Below are positions 13,120 through 23,240 of a stretch of DNA of 64,000 bases, piece after piece; positions within the stretch are counted from its first letter, which is position 1, and every line of letters begins with the position of its first letter. The notes under the pieces are model-generated. The model was not told the DNA's origin. It did no database searches and saw nothing but the letters and a program-made list of their open reading frames with translations. This DNA is from Begonia masoniana (Eukaryota; Streptophyta; Magnoliopsida; Cucurbitales; Begoniaceae). The translations under genes and the position numbers were made by a program. Location of the stretch: NCBI GenBank assembly GCA_022432975.1, contig CM039505.1, forward strand, positions 21,769,338 through 21,833,337. The letters are read 5' to 3'.

Positions 13120-14513
13120 TGATATCCCACGGGAGCCACAACAGCATTCTCATTCCAAGGTACGTTCTTCAACCTTTTTTTTTTCTAAGTCGTTTGTTAA
13201 TTTTGCAGGATTAGACCATTATTCTTAGGTGTTCGGGTTTTGGGCATGCAACAAGAGGATGTTGTTCAAGATGGGCGCGCAACAAGGATATTATGCTCAG
13301 GAGATGGCATGCATAACAAAGGACATGATCGGGAGGAGTGCACGTGACATGAAGGCATGGACACAGTTGGCGAGTGCCGCAGGGCAATGGTAGGATGAGG
13401 GTGCGCGCACGAAGGAAGCCCAACATGCGGCATCAGGCGCGCATCAGGGAGGGCGTCAGTTGCACGCAAGAAGTTGTCCTGCGTAGCGGCACACGTGCAC
13501 AGGAGGCAGCTGCAGGCGCATGCATAGACGAAAGTAGGCTTGCACGTGGTGGAGCACATCAGCGTGTGTGGAGCACTTGACAACTCAGCAGTTGGCGTGC
13601 GTGAACAGTATCCGACGTGGAGGACGCTAACAAATATTTTTAGCTGGCCAATAACAGCTATATTGTTCTTTTATTTTACTTATGCAGAACCTTCCGAGTT
13701 TGGGAAAACTATTTATACCCTTTGAACTTCATTGTAAGACACTTTTTGATCATTTGATAAAATATTGATGTTATTCTTCATTTTGTCGAAACATTCGGTG
13801 TTCGTCACGATTGGCCGGTGAGTCATATCCAGTTGGTGCTTCGTTCTGGCCTGCAAAGTTCAAGGGATTACTTGGTGGTTCTGTTTGACAATCTCCTCAC
13901 CAAATCCTTCTAAGGATTGGAAAAAAAAAGGAGGTTGGGAAATTTTGGTTCGTTGTTTGAGTACGCTTTCGTTACTGAAGACGTCTTCACCTGAAGGCAC
14001 TGTTGATTGTGTCTTGGACCAGCACGAACGTTCGTTTGGTTGCCACCATTCTGTCAACTTCTTATGAGGAAGATTCACAGGTGGGTTGTTCCTTTTCCAT
14101 TGTACGCAAGGCCTTGTCCATTTGCTTGAGCTCACCTTCGTCTCGGAGGCGTATTCATCCAAAGGATGCTGTAGTCATCCCTCGGACCAGCGATGGTTCC
14201 CTCGTCATTCCATCCATCTCATCGTCATCCTCTGAGGAGTTTACAGGTTTGTTTACTTCACGCTCATCAGGTAAACCACAACACCCATTACACGTTAGCC
14301 TCTGTTTTTCTTTCTATTTTTTTTACGTGTTTATTTCTATTTTTTGGGTGTTTTTTGGTTAAACCTGAGAACACTGAACCATTGCATTTTGTTGTTGCTT
14401 CTGCGTGCGTTTGTAGGACCTCATCGTATCAGGTTACACTATTTGTCATAAGGATGACAAATTCATCCTTCATTTCTTGGTGTGGCCGAGGTGTACTCCC
14501 ATGATAGTGAGTA
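13120..14513 (+). mobile_element. LTR-like segment L, copy 2, with exon-like sequence
   Basis: Duplicate of 6879-8266 in better condition. It opens with the D-I-P-R-E coding signature shared by several LTR starts here. The 3' part holds an open stretch (14003-14362, Ser-rich, RIHPKDAVVIPRTSDGS), a GT-AG interval, and then DLIVSGYTICHKDDKFILHF in an open frame to about 14500. The pattern suggests a fragment of a spliced host gene carried with the repeat. I do not recognise the family. A retroelement-internal origin remains possible. Confidence 0.35.
14271..14416 (+). other. Intron-like interval in segment L
   Basis: Begins GTAAACC directly after TCATCAG and ends in TTTGTAG before GACCTCATC. 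It is T-rich, 146 bp, with canonical GT-AG ends, flanked on both sides by open sequence without stops. The matching interval in copy 1 starts at 8034. It was inferred from sequence pattern only. Confidence 0.35.
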
Positions 14514-14623
14514 GAAAGATTTCTCCATGTTTAAGGTGCTTGATTGATAGGATTCAGGTTATAGACACTATGGAAGCATAAATGAAAACAATAATCTGCT
14601 CCTCGGATTTATACCACAAGTGG

Positions 14624-15670
14624 TAGGGGTGAGCAAGAACCGACCAGAACCGAGAACCGGACCAGAACTAAGCCATTTTGTCCGGTTTTGGTCGATTCTT
14701 AGGGCAAAATTAACAGATTTTGGTTCTGTTATTTCAGAACCGAAATCTGTGGTTCGGTTCTCGGTTTTAAAGACAAAACCAAGTAAAACCGACCCGCACC
14801 AGGTAAGTTAACCTTTAGGCTAAAAAAACTTCGCTTCTCACAATCGCAGTCGTAGTCTCTCGCCCTCGTCCTCGCCTTGTCTCACCTGCGCCGTGTCTCG
14901 CCTTCTCAGTGTCTCGCTGAAGTCGTTGTTGTTGCCTTTCATCGAAGTCGCTGCTGTTGCCTTTGGCCGAAGTCGCTGCTGTCGCCTTTGGCCGAAGTCG
15001 CTGCTGTCTGTTGCCGCTCGAAATCGGACTGTAGATTCAAACCACAGGTTTGGTTATTTTTTTTTCGACTGTCCAATATGGTAGATCTGTTTCCTGAAAG
15101 TCCGAAACTTTATTCTGTTTTTTGTGAAGAAACCCAGCAGATTTGCGAGGTTAGAGCAATAGTTTGGTTGCTCTGCAATTGTTTATTTTTTTTGCTTTTT
15201 GTAGTTCTCGGTATTTTTGCTCTGCTCTGCAATGTGATTGTGGGTAATGTTAGCATCTCGATGTGGTGTTTTTTTCATAGAAAATTGTTTTGAAATCGAC
15301 GAACCTTAGGAATAAAGACGCTGGAAATTGGAAAAAACAGAATGAAATTTTTATTTTTTGTAGTAGCTTCGATGTGATATTTTGTTGGAAATTGAAACCA
15401 GAACCAAAATTTTTGTCAATTTTTCCCAGAACCAGAAACAAAATAAGTGTATTGGTTTTTTTTACATATTGGTTCAAATTTTTGTCAAAAATTAAAAAAA
15501 TTTTGAACATAAGTGGGAGGACCAGAACCAGACCAAAACCGAGATCAGATTTCTGGTCCGGTTCTGGGAAAGAAATTTGCCTTATTGGTGTAAAAATTTG
15601 AAAACCAAATTTAGTGGTCCGGTCCTAATCTCTCCAAAAACTAGACCGAACAGGACCACGATCACCCCTA
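14624..15670. mobile_element. Non-autonomous hAT-superfamily DNA transposon
   Basis: The 1047-bp element has terminal inverted repeats TAGGGGTGAGCA at the left and, on the reverse strand of the right end, TAGGGGTGATCG. It is flanked by the perfect 8-bp target duplication acaagtgg (14616-14623 and 15671-15678). Eight-bp duplications and a YAGGGGTG terminus are diagnostic of hAT. Both ends are rich in subterminal copies of AACCGG/CCGGTT and GGACCAGAAC-type motifs, the usual arrangement for hAT transposase binding. The centre holds a GC-rich GAAGTCGCTGCTG-type repeat (14920-15010). There is no transposase frame. It is inserted in LTR C. Confidence 0.92.
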
Positions 15671-15781
15671 ACAAGTGGCTGAGAAGACTTCAAGTTTCAG
15701 AATGTATAACTTTCACGACTTAACTCCAAATGCTTTGAAAACTTAAATGGAACTTACTGGGGAGTTGGATGAAATACTCTT

Positions 15782-16103
15782 TGTAACGACCCGACGGGTT
15801 CCCCCGCCCGAGCTATTCAGTCATCACCCAACAGGCCCAGGCACTGCCATGTGGCAGCCACACAGGCCTGCCACGTGGCAGTGCCTGGGCCTGTTGGGTG
15901 AGGACTGCACGACTCGGGTGAGGGAACTCGTCGGGTCGTTACAAAAAAGAATCCTTGGGGAGGCAAAAACTCCCATCAAACCAGGTGGTGGGAGAAGATC
16001 GTGAGTACACGTGGCAGGCCTGTGTGGCTGCCACAGTGCAGTGCCTAGGCTTGTTGGGTGAGGACTGCACGGTTGGGCCAGGGGAACCTAGTTAGTCGTT
16101 ACA
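15782..16103. mobile_element. Foldback/MITE-like element, TGTAACGAC termini
   Basis: Ends are TGTAACGACC and the reverse complement GTCGTTACA. The first 160 bp (15782-15941) form a near-perfect hairpin: arms CCCAACAGGCCCAGGCACTG and its complement with a 14-base loop, one mismatch. A third copy of the arm, inverted relative to the first, occupies 16004-16103. The flanks (ACTCTT left, CTCTCA right) compared with the uninterrupted LTR suggest a 4-5 bp duplication. It encodes nothing. It could be a derivative of an LTR or a foldback transposon; no transposase relative is visible. Confidence 0.7.
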
Positions 16104-17340
16104 CTCTCAAAATTGCAAGGCAAACTCAATGTGGTTAAATAGTTATGGGCAAACTACTGCAAGTTGCCGGAGCTCGATTTACTGCTCTTACAGAGAAAAG
16201 GATGTCAATTTTGGAGAGGCGTAACAGTCTCGTCTTAAAATGAAATGACGCGATTCTTGTAGCAGATTAAAGCTGTTGATATTTGGATGGTTGTGTGCAA
16301 AAATGAGGGGATGAATCGATGAGATAAAAAGATATGGTTGAAGAAGTGCTGGTGGTATGAGCAAATGATAAATGACACCTTTCAAGATTTGGCTTCTTCT
16401 TTGAAGAATAGCACTCCAATGAGCTTGAATGTGAGTTTTGTGACCTCCTGTTGGGGATGCTGCCTTCAAAATGAGGCAAAAAAAGGGCAACAATGAGAGC
16501 TTCCAAGATACTCACAAAAATGGAAGACAATACACAACAAATACACTGATATTACCCACAAAGGAAAGACACTGCTTTGAGGCTCAAGGAGCTTCAATTC
16601 AGAGGTTAAACCTTAAGTTTTATTGCCATTCAAAAGTTTGTTTCCAAAGCTGGAAGAGAGGTTTAAATACATCTCCTCTCTTCAGTCTTTAGGGCTTGAA
16701 AAATTAAAAAAATAAAGGGAGACTAAAGAGGGAGGTTTGACCTAGTTGAGCAAACAAGGACAAGCCATGTTTTCATTTTTGGCAATGTCCTACTCTCTCC
16801 AAATGTCCCTATCTTCAAGTTGTTCTTCCCCGTAAAATTTACATCTAACGATGCCTTTCAAATGCATCAGTATTTAGCCACCTAATAAAGCATAATTAAC
16901 TAAGAAAACTAAAAATATCATCAACTAGCCTATTACAAAAATTAAAACAAAGAAGACAAATTCCTTATTCTCATTTGTTGTGGTCGAGGATGTGCTCCAT
17001 TGTTATCAATTGGACTTTTCTCCTTCATGTCTTGATGCCAAGCTTCATCCTCAATTGTTTAGGGAAATAATCACATCTCTTGATTCTAGCTCAGGGTGGC
17101 CGAGGGTCGTTTCCTCCTTATAGCTTGGAGTGGCTGAGGGGTGCTTCTTCTTCTAGATTGACATGATCATGTGATTGCTTTCATGTTGACAAGTTGGAGG
17201 TCTCCTCCATGCCTCTAGAGTTTGGTTTTAGTTCCATTTGGCCTCCAACATCATCACCTATAAAATGAGCAAACACGTTAGATAAAGGTCCGACCATGGA
17301 CTTGGGCCGTGATCAAATGATGGCTCTTCTAGGCACATCA

Positions 17341-17373
17341 TACTCCCTCGATTGAAAAGGATTTGTCCTGGCT
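17341..17373 (-). mobile_element. Internal 3' end of element C, left of the B insertion
   Basis: 33 bp between LTR C and element B. The minus strand carries the polypurine-like tract next to the LTR and reads R-T-N-P-F-Q-S-R-E-Y-D-V-P-R into the LTR. The last five bases, tggct, are the target duplication of B. Confidence 0.7.
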
Positions 17374-18794
17374 TGATGTACCTAGAGGAGCCATCATTCG
17401 GTCACGGGCCAAGTCCATGTTCGAACCTTTATCTAACATGTTTGCTCATTTTATAGGTTATGATGTTGGAGGCCAAATGGAACTAAAGCCAAACTCTAGA
17501 GGCATGGAGGAGACATCCAACTTGTCAACATGAAAGCAATCACATGATCATGCCAATCTAGATGAAGGCGCATCCCTTGGCCACTCTAAGCTAGAAGAAG
17601 GAAACGACCCTCAGCCACCCTCAGCTAGAATCAAGAGATGTGATTCTTTTCCTAGGCAATTAAGGATGATGCTTGACATTCAATACATGAAAGAGCAAAG
17701 TCCAATTACTAACAATGGAGTACATCCTCGGCCACAACAAATGAGAAAAAGGAATTTGTCTTCCTTGAATCATTATTGTAATTTGTTGTTGTTTCTTTTG
17801 TTTTTTTATCTCTAGACTTGAATGTATGTTTTCTTTTATGTGTTTGCATACACTGTAACAACCAACCATATGACTAGCAAAGGGAAGGTTGAAGGAGAGG
17901 ATGACCACATTTAAAGGGACATTTGGAGAGAGAAAGAGGTTGCCAAATTTGGCAAGACACTAGGATGTCCTCGACAAGGTGTGGTAGCCGAGCACACCTT
18001 CTTGGGTTGTCTTCTTTTGTGCTGCTTTTGTAACCCTAATTTGTACCAAGGGTTGAAGTATTTAAATCCCCCCTTATGGCTGCCATTAGCAGTATCTTTA
18101 AATAAAAAAAAAACCAGAAGTTTCTTCTTAAAAAATTGGAACTCTTGAGTACCAAAAACAACTCCATCTCAAGGCGAGTCATATTCGTGGATTGCTGTTC
18201 TTTCTTGGTTTTCATTTCGTGAGTGGTGGAAACCAATCTTATTAGCCCATTCTCTACCTCTTTCTTGAATGTAGAATCTTCAGCAGGGATGCACTAACTC
18301 ATCCCTCAAGCTTGTTGGAGTTCTCTTTTTCAAAGAAGAAGCTAAATCTCGAAAAGTGTCATTTATCACTTGCTTGTACCAGCGGCACAACTTCAACCAT
18401 ATCTTTTCTATCTCATCGATTCATCCTCTCATTTTTACATACATCCTCACATACATAAATTTAATCTGCCATAAGAATGGCATCATTTCGTTTTCAGATG
18501 AGAGAGTTACATTTCATCAAAATTGACATTCTTTTCTCGACCAGAGCAATAAATCTAACTCCGGCAGCCTGCAGTATTTCGGCCATAACTTTTCAACCAG
18601 AGTTAGTTAGTCTCTGCAATTTTGAGAGTATTTCATCTACATCTCCAGTAAGTTCCATTTAAACTTTCAAATCATTTGAGGTTAAGTTGTGAAAGTTATA
18701 CATTTTGGAACTTTGAGTCTTGTGGTATAAATTCGAGGAGCAAATTATTGTTTTCATTTATGCTTTTATTTCGTTCATAACCTGAAGCCTATCA
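17374..18794 (+). repeat. 5' LTR of element B
   Basis: 1421 bp, TG...CA ended. It contains a TATTTAAA promoter-like box near 18058-18066 (GAAGTATTTAAATCCCC). Homologous to the right LTR and, inverted, to LTR C. No complete coding frame. Confidence 0.88.
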
Positions 18795-18796
18795 TT

Positions 18797-18814
18797 TGGT
18801 ATCAGAGCTCTGCT
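18797..18814 (+). other. Primer-binding site of element B
   Basis: TGGTATCAGAGCTCTGCT two bases after the LTR end at 18794; initiator-Met type. Confidence 0.88.
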
Positions 18815-18902
18815 CTTTTCTTGTTTATTGTGCTCTTTTTTTGTGGTGATTTGTTGCTGAAAATTGTGATAACCCAGATGTATAAGTATGGTACGATGGC
18901 TG

Positions 18903-20429
18903 TGTAGGATCGTTATTGTCTAAGAGGGGGGTGAATTAGACCTTTTAAATTTTAATTACTAGTCAACTTAATTTCTCTCCTAGATTAAACTTATAGATTT
19001 ATCACAAGTGATCAGATAATGTAAAGAGAGAGAGAGAGAAATTCGACACCAGTATTTTTACGTGGTTCGGCCAAACTGCCTACGTCCACGTTCCAAGGCT
19101 CCCCCTTGAAGATTCCTTACTTCTCCTCAACGAGAAATCCTGATCGAGCTTTCGGGTGTCGATCCACAACCTTACACAATCCTGGATTGAACTTTACGGG
19201 CGTCAATCCACTGCCTTACAAGTTTTTCAGATTTGAATGAAGATTATAATAATCTACAAGCTCTCAAAACAGAATCTCAAGTTTTGAATAGAGAGATGTA
19301 GAAAACTGATACAGAGTATAATTAATCGTAAGTTAGGGCTCAATAGAAAATTCGCAAAAGTTGTTCCTTTGTGCTCTAAGCTCGGCTTTTATACTCTGTC
19401 CATTTTCTGCTTGACTTCAATGCTTCTAAACCAATAATAGAAACTTTGTTACCGTTGGGAAGCATCCGTACAAGTTCAGGTAGCCGTTGCCGTTTGTAGT
19501 TGCAAATCGTCGTCGCCATTAATGTTCTGGAGTTATGGCTGAAAACGACGTCACTGTAGCTTCGCGGCTAATTTGAATTCTGGCGGAAGTTCACCGGCAG
19601 ATGCAACTAATGAGCGGAGACACGTCATTGGTGAATGCTGCTTGAAATGCCATCGGCAGATATATCCTTGAATTCCATCGGCAGAAGCATCTTCAACTTC
19701 TATCGGCAGAAGCATCTTTAAAACTCCTCGGCAGAGACAATTCGTAAAACTCATCGGCAGAGACAATCCGTGAACTTCATCGGCACATTCTATCTTCAAA
19801 GCCATCGGCAGATGTTTCTTTAAAAACGCCATCGGCAGAAGTCTCTTTAAAAACCATCGGCAGATGAACTCTTGAAAATTGTCGTCTAGTGATCGGCATG
19901 TGCAAGCTTGAACGACATCGGTATGAGTAGCGTCAAATGCTATCAGTAGATCCATCTTGACACGTCATCGGCAGATATCTTCAAAACCGCTTCGGTAGAT
20001 GAAACAAATAAGCGCTGACCACGTCATCGGTAGATATCTTCAAAACCGCTTCGGCAGATGAAACAAACAAGCGCTGACCACGTCATCGGTAGATGTCTTC
20101 AAAAACGCTTCGGCAGATGAGACTTGAAAATGTCATCGGCATATACACCTCAACACGTGATGAACCGGCATCGGCAGGAGTAGCTTCAACAACTATCGGC
20201 AGATGCAACATTTCTTTGTCGTGTAGCGATCGGTATATGCAAGCCTATTGCTATTTCATTCTGTATACTCAAACCGATTTATTAGACAACTAAAATACCA
20301 TTTTCAAGGGTATTTTCATATAAACTCATATTCATTATTTTCTTTAAATACACATAATCAAATTGTACATTAATTATACAAATACATAATCAAAAACAAA
20401 TTATGACTTAAACACTCTATAAGTCAACA
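18903..20429 (-). repeat. 3' LTR of the Sirevirus
   Basis: 1527 bp, TG...CA ended (TGTAGGATCG to AAGTCAACA on the plus strand). Contains a (GA)n run at 19023-19040 and the CATCGGCAGATG motif cluster at 19590-20245. Confidence 0.95.
19590..20245. repeat. Cluster of CATCGGCAGATG quasi-palindromes in the Sirevirus LTR
   Basis: About 24 copies of a CATCGGCAGATG-type motif (CATC-N4-GATG when complete) spaced roughly every 20-35 bp. The same cluster lies at 28649-29303. Motif-dense palindrome clusters in the LTR are known for Sireviruses; here the core is CGGCAGA. Related motifs (CATCTTCCGATG, CATCTACCGATG) recur between pol and the extra ORF at 23030-23190. Promoter or binding role is inferred. 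Confidence 0.8.
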
Positions 20430-20613
20430 ATCTCCCCCTTTTTTATTATGACAATATAAATTTGATTAACTTTGATACTCCCCCATAATTCTAGCCGCTC
20501 CCCCATAGTATGTGCATTTTATTAAAATAACCATTCATAGCAATTCCAGAAACACAGAGTATATCCAAAGAATGTTATCCAATCAAACTCAATCAAATAT
20601 AGTATTCTCCCCC
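20430..20613 (-). other. Repeated polypurine tracts next to the Sirevirus 3' LTR
   Basis: Four minus-strand GGGGGAG tracts: 20430-20444 (abutting the LTR), 20477-20484, 20497-20504 and 20606-20613. The first is the likely plus-strand primer. Multiplied tracts at this place are a reported Sirevirus trait. Confidence 0.75.
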
Positions 20614-20721
20614 ATTGACATTATCAAAAAAATAATGCATTCAACATTAGAGTATGTTTAGGAAAAAAATAGTCATTAAAAAGAAACAACTAAACAAAAA
20701 AATGTATATAACTAAAAATCG

Positions 20722-22899
20722 CTATTTGAAAAGATCTAAATGACGATTCCAAAAAGCTCTCTGGACATAAGAGGGCACGTCACGGTGGGGATTGAAAAAG
20801 CCATCCACCAGAGCTTGAAGGAAAGCACGATCTCTTGGGAGAGGCGATTGATAGACCACCATTGCCAGACAGGGAGCAGGAGGTGGAGAAGGCTCTCGGG
20901 ACAACTCCACGTCCATGCAGGAAGGAGACTCGACAGAAGGACCAGAGCACACATCCATACATGGTGGAGGAGAAGCTTCCATTGGACAGGCTGGAGGAGA
21001 GGAAGATTCAGGAGCTGAGGAAAATGTAGGAAGAGTGAACTTGAGCTCAGCCTCATGAATATCTAGAGACATGAGACGCACATCTTCAAAAACAGCAGGC
21101 CTAGAAAGGGGAAGAAGCAAATCTTCAAAGCAGGCCTCGGGAACATTGAAACCAGAACATGATGGTTCGGGTTCAGGCTCAGGTTCAGGTGTCAACGCTG
21201 CAATGGACAATTGGAGTTTCTCAAGTTCTCTGACAACCATTCGCCTATCACCATCAATCTTTGTAGACAGCAGGCCAAGACCTGTATCCAGAGCAACGCC
21301 CATGGTCTGATGATTCTGATCCATTTTACTTTGGATTGTTCCGAGGGCAATGCCAAGGTTGGCAATAGAGGCTTGCATCTCATTGTACTGAGCCTCTATT
21401 AAGGAAAATCTCCTGTGATATGTTATGGGAGTTGCAGGAGTTGCAGGAGTATTGGAGAGAAGGGGTTGGACTGGCAGAGCGATTGGAGCAGGTTGGACAG
21501 GTGATGGAGGGAGCACCTCTTGCTGATCGGGAGATGGATGAGGTAAAGGTTCATGAATTGGAGATGGAGGAGCTGAAGATAGGTGGACTGGAACTGGAGG
21601 AGCTGTAGGTGGTAAGGAAAGAGTAGGTGGAGAGGGAGGTGGAGGAACTGGAGATGGTAGAGCTGAAGGTCCATGGGTGAGTATGGAAGAAATGGCTCGC
21701 ATCACCGGAGAGATGGAAGGATAAACAGGCTTAGAAGGTAGGATGAGAGAAGGTGGAGGTGAAAGAGGAGGTTCAGGAATAGGTAGGGACACAGATGAGG
21801 GAGCAGAGGTGGCCTCTGAAATGGGTGCCATGGAGGAAGGAGCAATCCTACGCCTACGCACTAAAGGAGAAGGTGGGGGGCTTGAATCCTGAGATTGACT
21901 TACTGTGTCATCTCCTCCTTCAGCAGTTGATTCATCTGGCAGGATAAGTTTCCTTTTACCTCGCCTGACAGGTGCTGCCAAAGAAGCCTTTTTCTTGGCT
22001 TTATCCACAGCAGGTTTTCCTTTTACGATACTTTTGAATCCCATCCTGCTGAGCGTGGAGTTGGAATAAAAATTGGAGGGCAGAAGTCTCACAGGCTCCT
22101 CCTCCTTTGGAAGAACAACTTCAAGACTAGCAAATAACCGCATGAGAAGCAGATTATACGGTAGAGATGTAGCTCTTGAGGAGACAGCAAGAATCATCCT
22201 TCGAACAACTATATACCCAATGTTGAAGGGTGTCTTGAGATAGATTGCATACAGAACAAATAGTTCCATTGAGCTCACTTCGTCATAATGTCCACCCTTG
22301 GGAACAATATTGAAATCAATCATATGACGAAAAACTCTTGCTCTAGGGGTCAGATGTTTGCCCTTTAACGGATCAGGGGAAGAATTGGGGTCCACAGTAA
22401 TTTCCCTGAGAAATTGTAGTCCATCAGACGTTCCAAAGAAGGGTAGCTCAGGCCCTGTCACATACTTGTAAGGGCAGTTATCCAAATGAGGAGCTCCCAG
22501 AAGGGCATTTATGGATTGAGGAGTAATTTCAATGGGAGTGTTGTAGACGTAGCTCTTAATGGAGGGGTAATCAGTGGAAAAGCTAAGGTTTGCATAAAAC
22601 ATCCTAATCGCTTCTGGGTAGAAGAATGATTCGGTCTCAAAGAGACCTATCAACCCGAGATCAGTCAAGGGTTCAATAAAGTCCAATCCAGCTAACTCTT
22701 CAAAGGAAATACCCTTACTAGGAATTAACGATTTGAACCGATAGTCATTGTGGTACTTTACCTCAGCAGCTTGAGTAAGAAAGTAGAAGGTTGGCCACTC
22801 CGTTCCACGAGGAATCTCTCGGGAAGGACGATCAGAAACTTTGGTCATCTTCTTGGTCGGTTTGGAAACGGCGCGAGATGATTGACCTTGAGATTCCAT
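20722..22899 (-). CDS. Extra ORF of the Sirevirus, 725 residues, after pol
   Basis: An uninterrupted ORF between pol and the 3' LTR, starting MESQGQSSRAVSKPTKK. Residues about 30-270 form a globular region with YHNDYRFKSLIPSKGI, an FYANL-type segment (MFYANLSFSTDYPSIKSYV) and ITPQSINALLGAP. That order resembles the putative plant transposon protein domain found in many plant retroelement ORFs. Residues about 300-490 are Pro/Ser-rich with basic patches (RRGKRKL, VRRRRI). Residues about 495-590 look coiled-coil (SLIEAQYNEMQASIANLG). A short (EP)n run and an acidic tail follow. I see no signal peptide or membrane segment, so an envelope role is not supported. Sireviruses often carry an ORF here of unknown function. 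It is intact although gag and pol are broken. Confidence 0.85.
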   Translation of the reverse strand: MESQGQSSRAVSKPTKKMTKVSDRPSREIPRGTEWPTFYFLTQAAEVKYHNDYRFKSLIPSKGISFEELAGLDFIEPLTDLGLIGLFETESFFYPEAIRMFYANLSFSTDYPSIKSYVYNTPIEITPQSINALLGAPHLDNCPYKYVTGPELPFFGTSDGLQFLREITVDPNSSPDPLKGKHLTPRARVFRHMIDFNIVPKGGHYDEVSSMELFVLYAIYLKTPFNIGYIVVRRMILAVSSRATSLPYNLLLMRLFASLEVVLPKEEEPVRLLPSNFYSNSTLSRMGFKSIVKGKPAVDKAKKKASLAAPVRRGKRKLILPDESTAEGGDDTVSQSQDSSPPPSPLVRRRRIAPSSMAPISEATSAPSSVSLPIPEPPLSPPPSLILPSKPVYPSISPVMRAISSILTHGPSALPSPVPPPPSPPTLSLPPTAPPVPVHLSSAPPSPIHEPLPHPSPDQQEVLPPSPVQPAPIALPVQPLLSNTPATPATPITYHRRFSLIEAQYNEMQASIANLGIALGTIQSKMDQNHQTMGVALDTGLGLLSTKIDGDRRMVVRELEKLQLSIAALTPEPEPEPEPSCSGFNVPEACFEDLLLPLSRPAVFEDVRLMSLDIHEAELKFTLPTFSSAPESSSPPACPMEASPPPCMDVCSGPSVESPSCMDVELSREPSPPPAPCLAMVVYQSPLPRDRAFLQALVDGFFNPHRDVPSYVQRAFWNRHLDLFK

Positions 22900-23240
22900 T
22901 GCTAGAAGAGGATTCGACAGAGAAAATTTGGTAGGGCAGGGGTTTAGAGAAAGAGCGCGAAAAGTAGAGTGTCTGGGCGAAGAAGAATGAATTTAAAAGA
23001 AATAACTCATCGCCAGACGAAGAAGATATACGTGTCGGCAGAGTGAGGAATACATCTTCCGATGGGTTACACGTGTCGGCAGATTGATCAGAACAGCTTA
23101 CGATGGGATAGAAAACACTGCATCTGCCGATACCTACCGATAGAAATGCATCTTCCGATGCTTAGAGAAAAATCAGCATCTACCGATGCTTTCACAACAA
23201 GGAATTGCTAACACTTGGGAATTTTCCAAAAGAGACAGAA
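22900..23240 (-). other. Spacer between pol and the extra ORF
   Basis: Non-coding; carries several CATC-N4-GATG motifs (for example CATCTTCCGATG near 23052 and 23150, CATCTACCGATG near 23176) like those of the LTR. It could hold a promoter or splice acceptor for the downstream ORF; this is inference. Confidence 0.5.

Larger units (their letters stand above)
8267..14513. repeat. Large tandem duplication, copy 2
   Basis: Second copy of the block at 2031-8266, offset about 6.23 kb. Its first roughly 100 bp (8267-8368) lack many single bases found in copy 1, after which the copies agree almost base for base through 9.3-13 kb. Copy 2 continues into unrelated sequence at 14514. Its first part (8267-9293) is the LTR/leader remnant described for copy 1. 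Confidence 0.9.
14545..17340 (-). mobile_element. LTR C (3' LTR, minus strand), split by two insertions
   Basis: In minus orientation it starts TGATGTGCCTAGAAGAGCC at 17340 and ends GAATCCTATCA at 14545. Removing the hAT element (14624-15670) and the foldback element (15782-16103) with their target duplications leaves about 1.42 kb, matching the B LTR at 17374-18794, of which it is an inverted family member. To its right lies a short purine-rich tract (minus strand TCGAGGGAGTA) and internal sequence interrupted by element B. No primer-binding site abuts 14545, consistent with a 3' LTR. Confidence 0.8.

Noticed and set aside
14877..15293. 138-residue frame inside the hAT element
   Set aside because: Derived from the GC-rich core repeat and low-complexity T-rich sequence; not a transposase.
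19551..19955. 134-residue minus-strand frame, repeated at 28609-29013
   Set aside because: Lies in the Sirevirus LTR motif cluster; its repeat of R-W-type residues mirrors the DNA motif.
20722..22899. Envelope glycoprotein call for the extra Sirevirus ORF
   Set aside because: No signal peptide, no hydrophobic membrane segment and no cleavage-like site; a Pro-rich and coiled-coil protein fits better.
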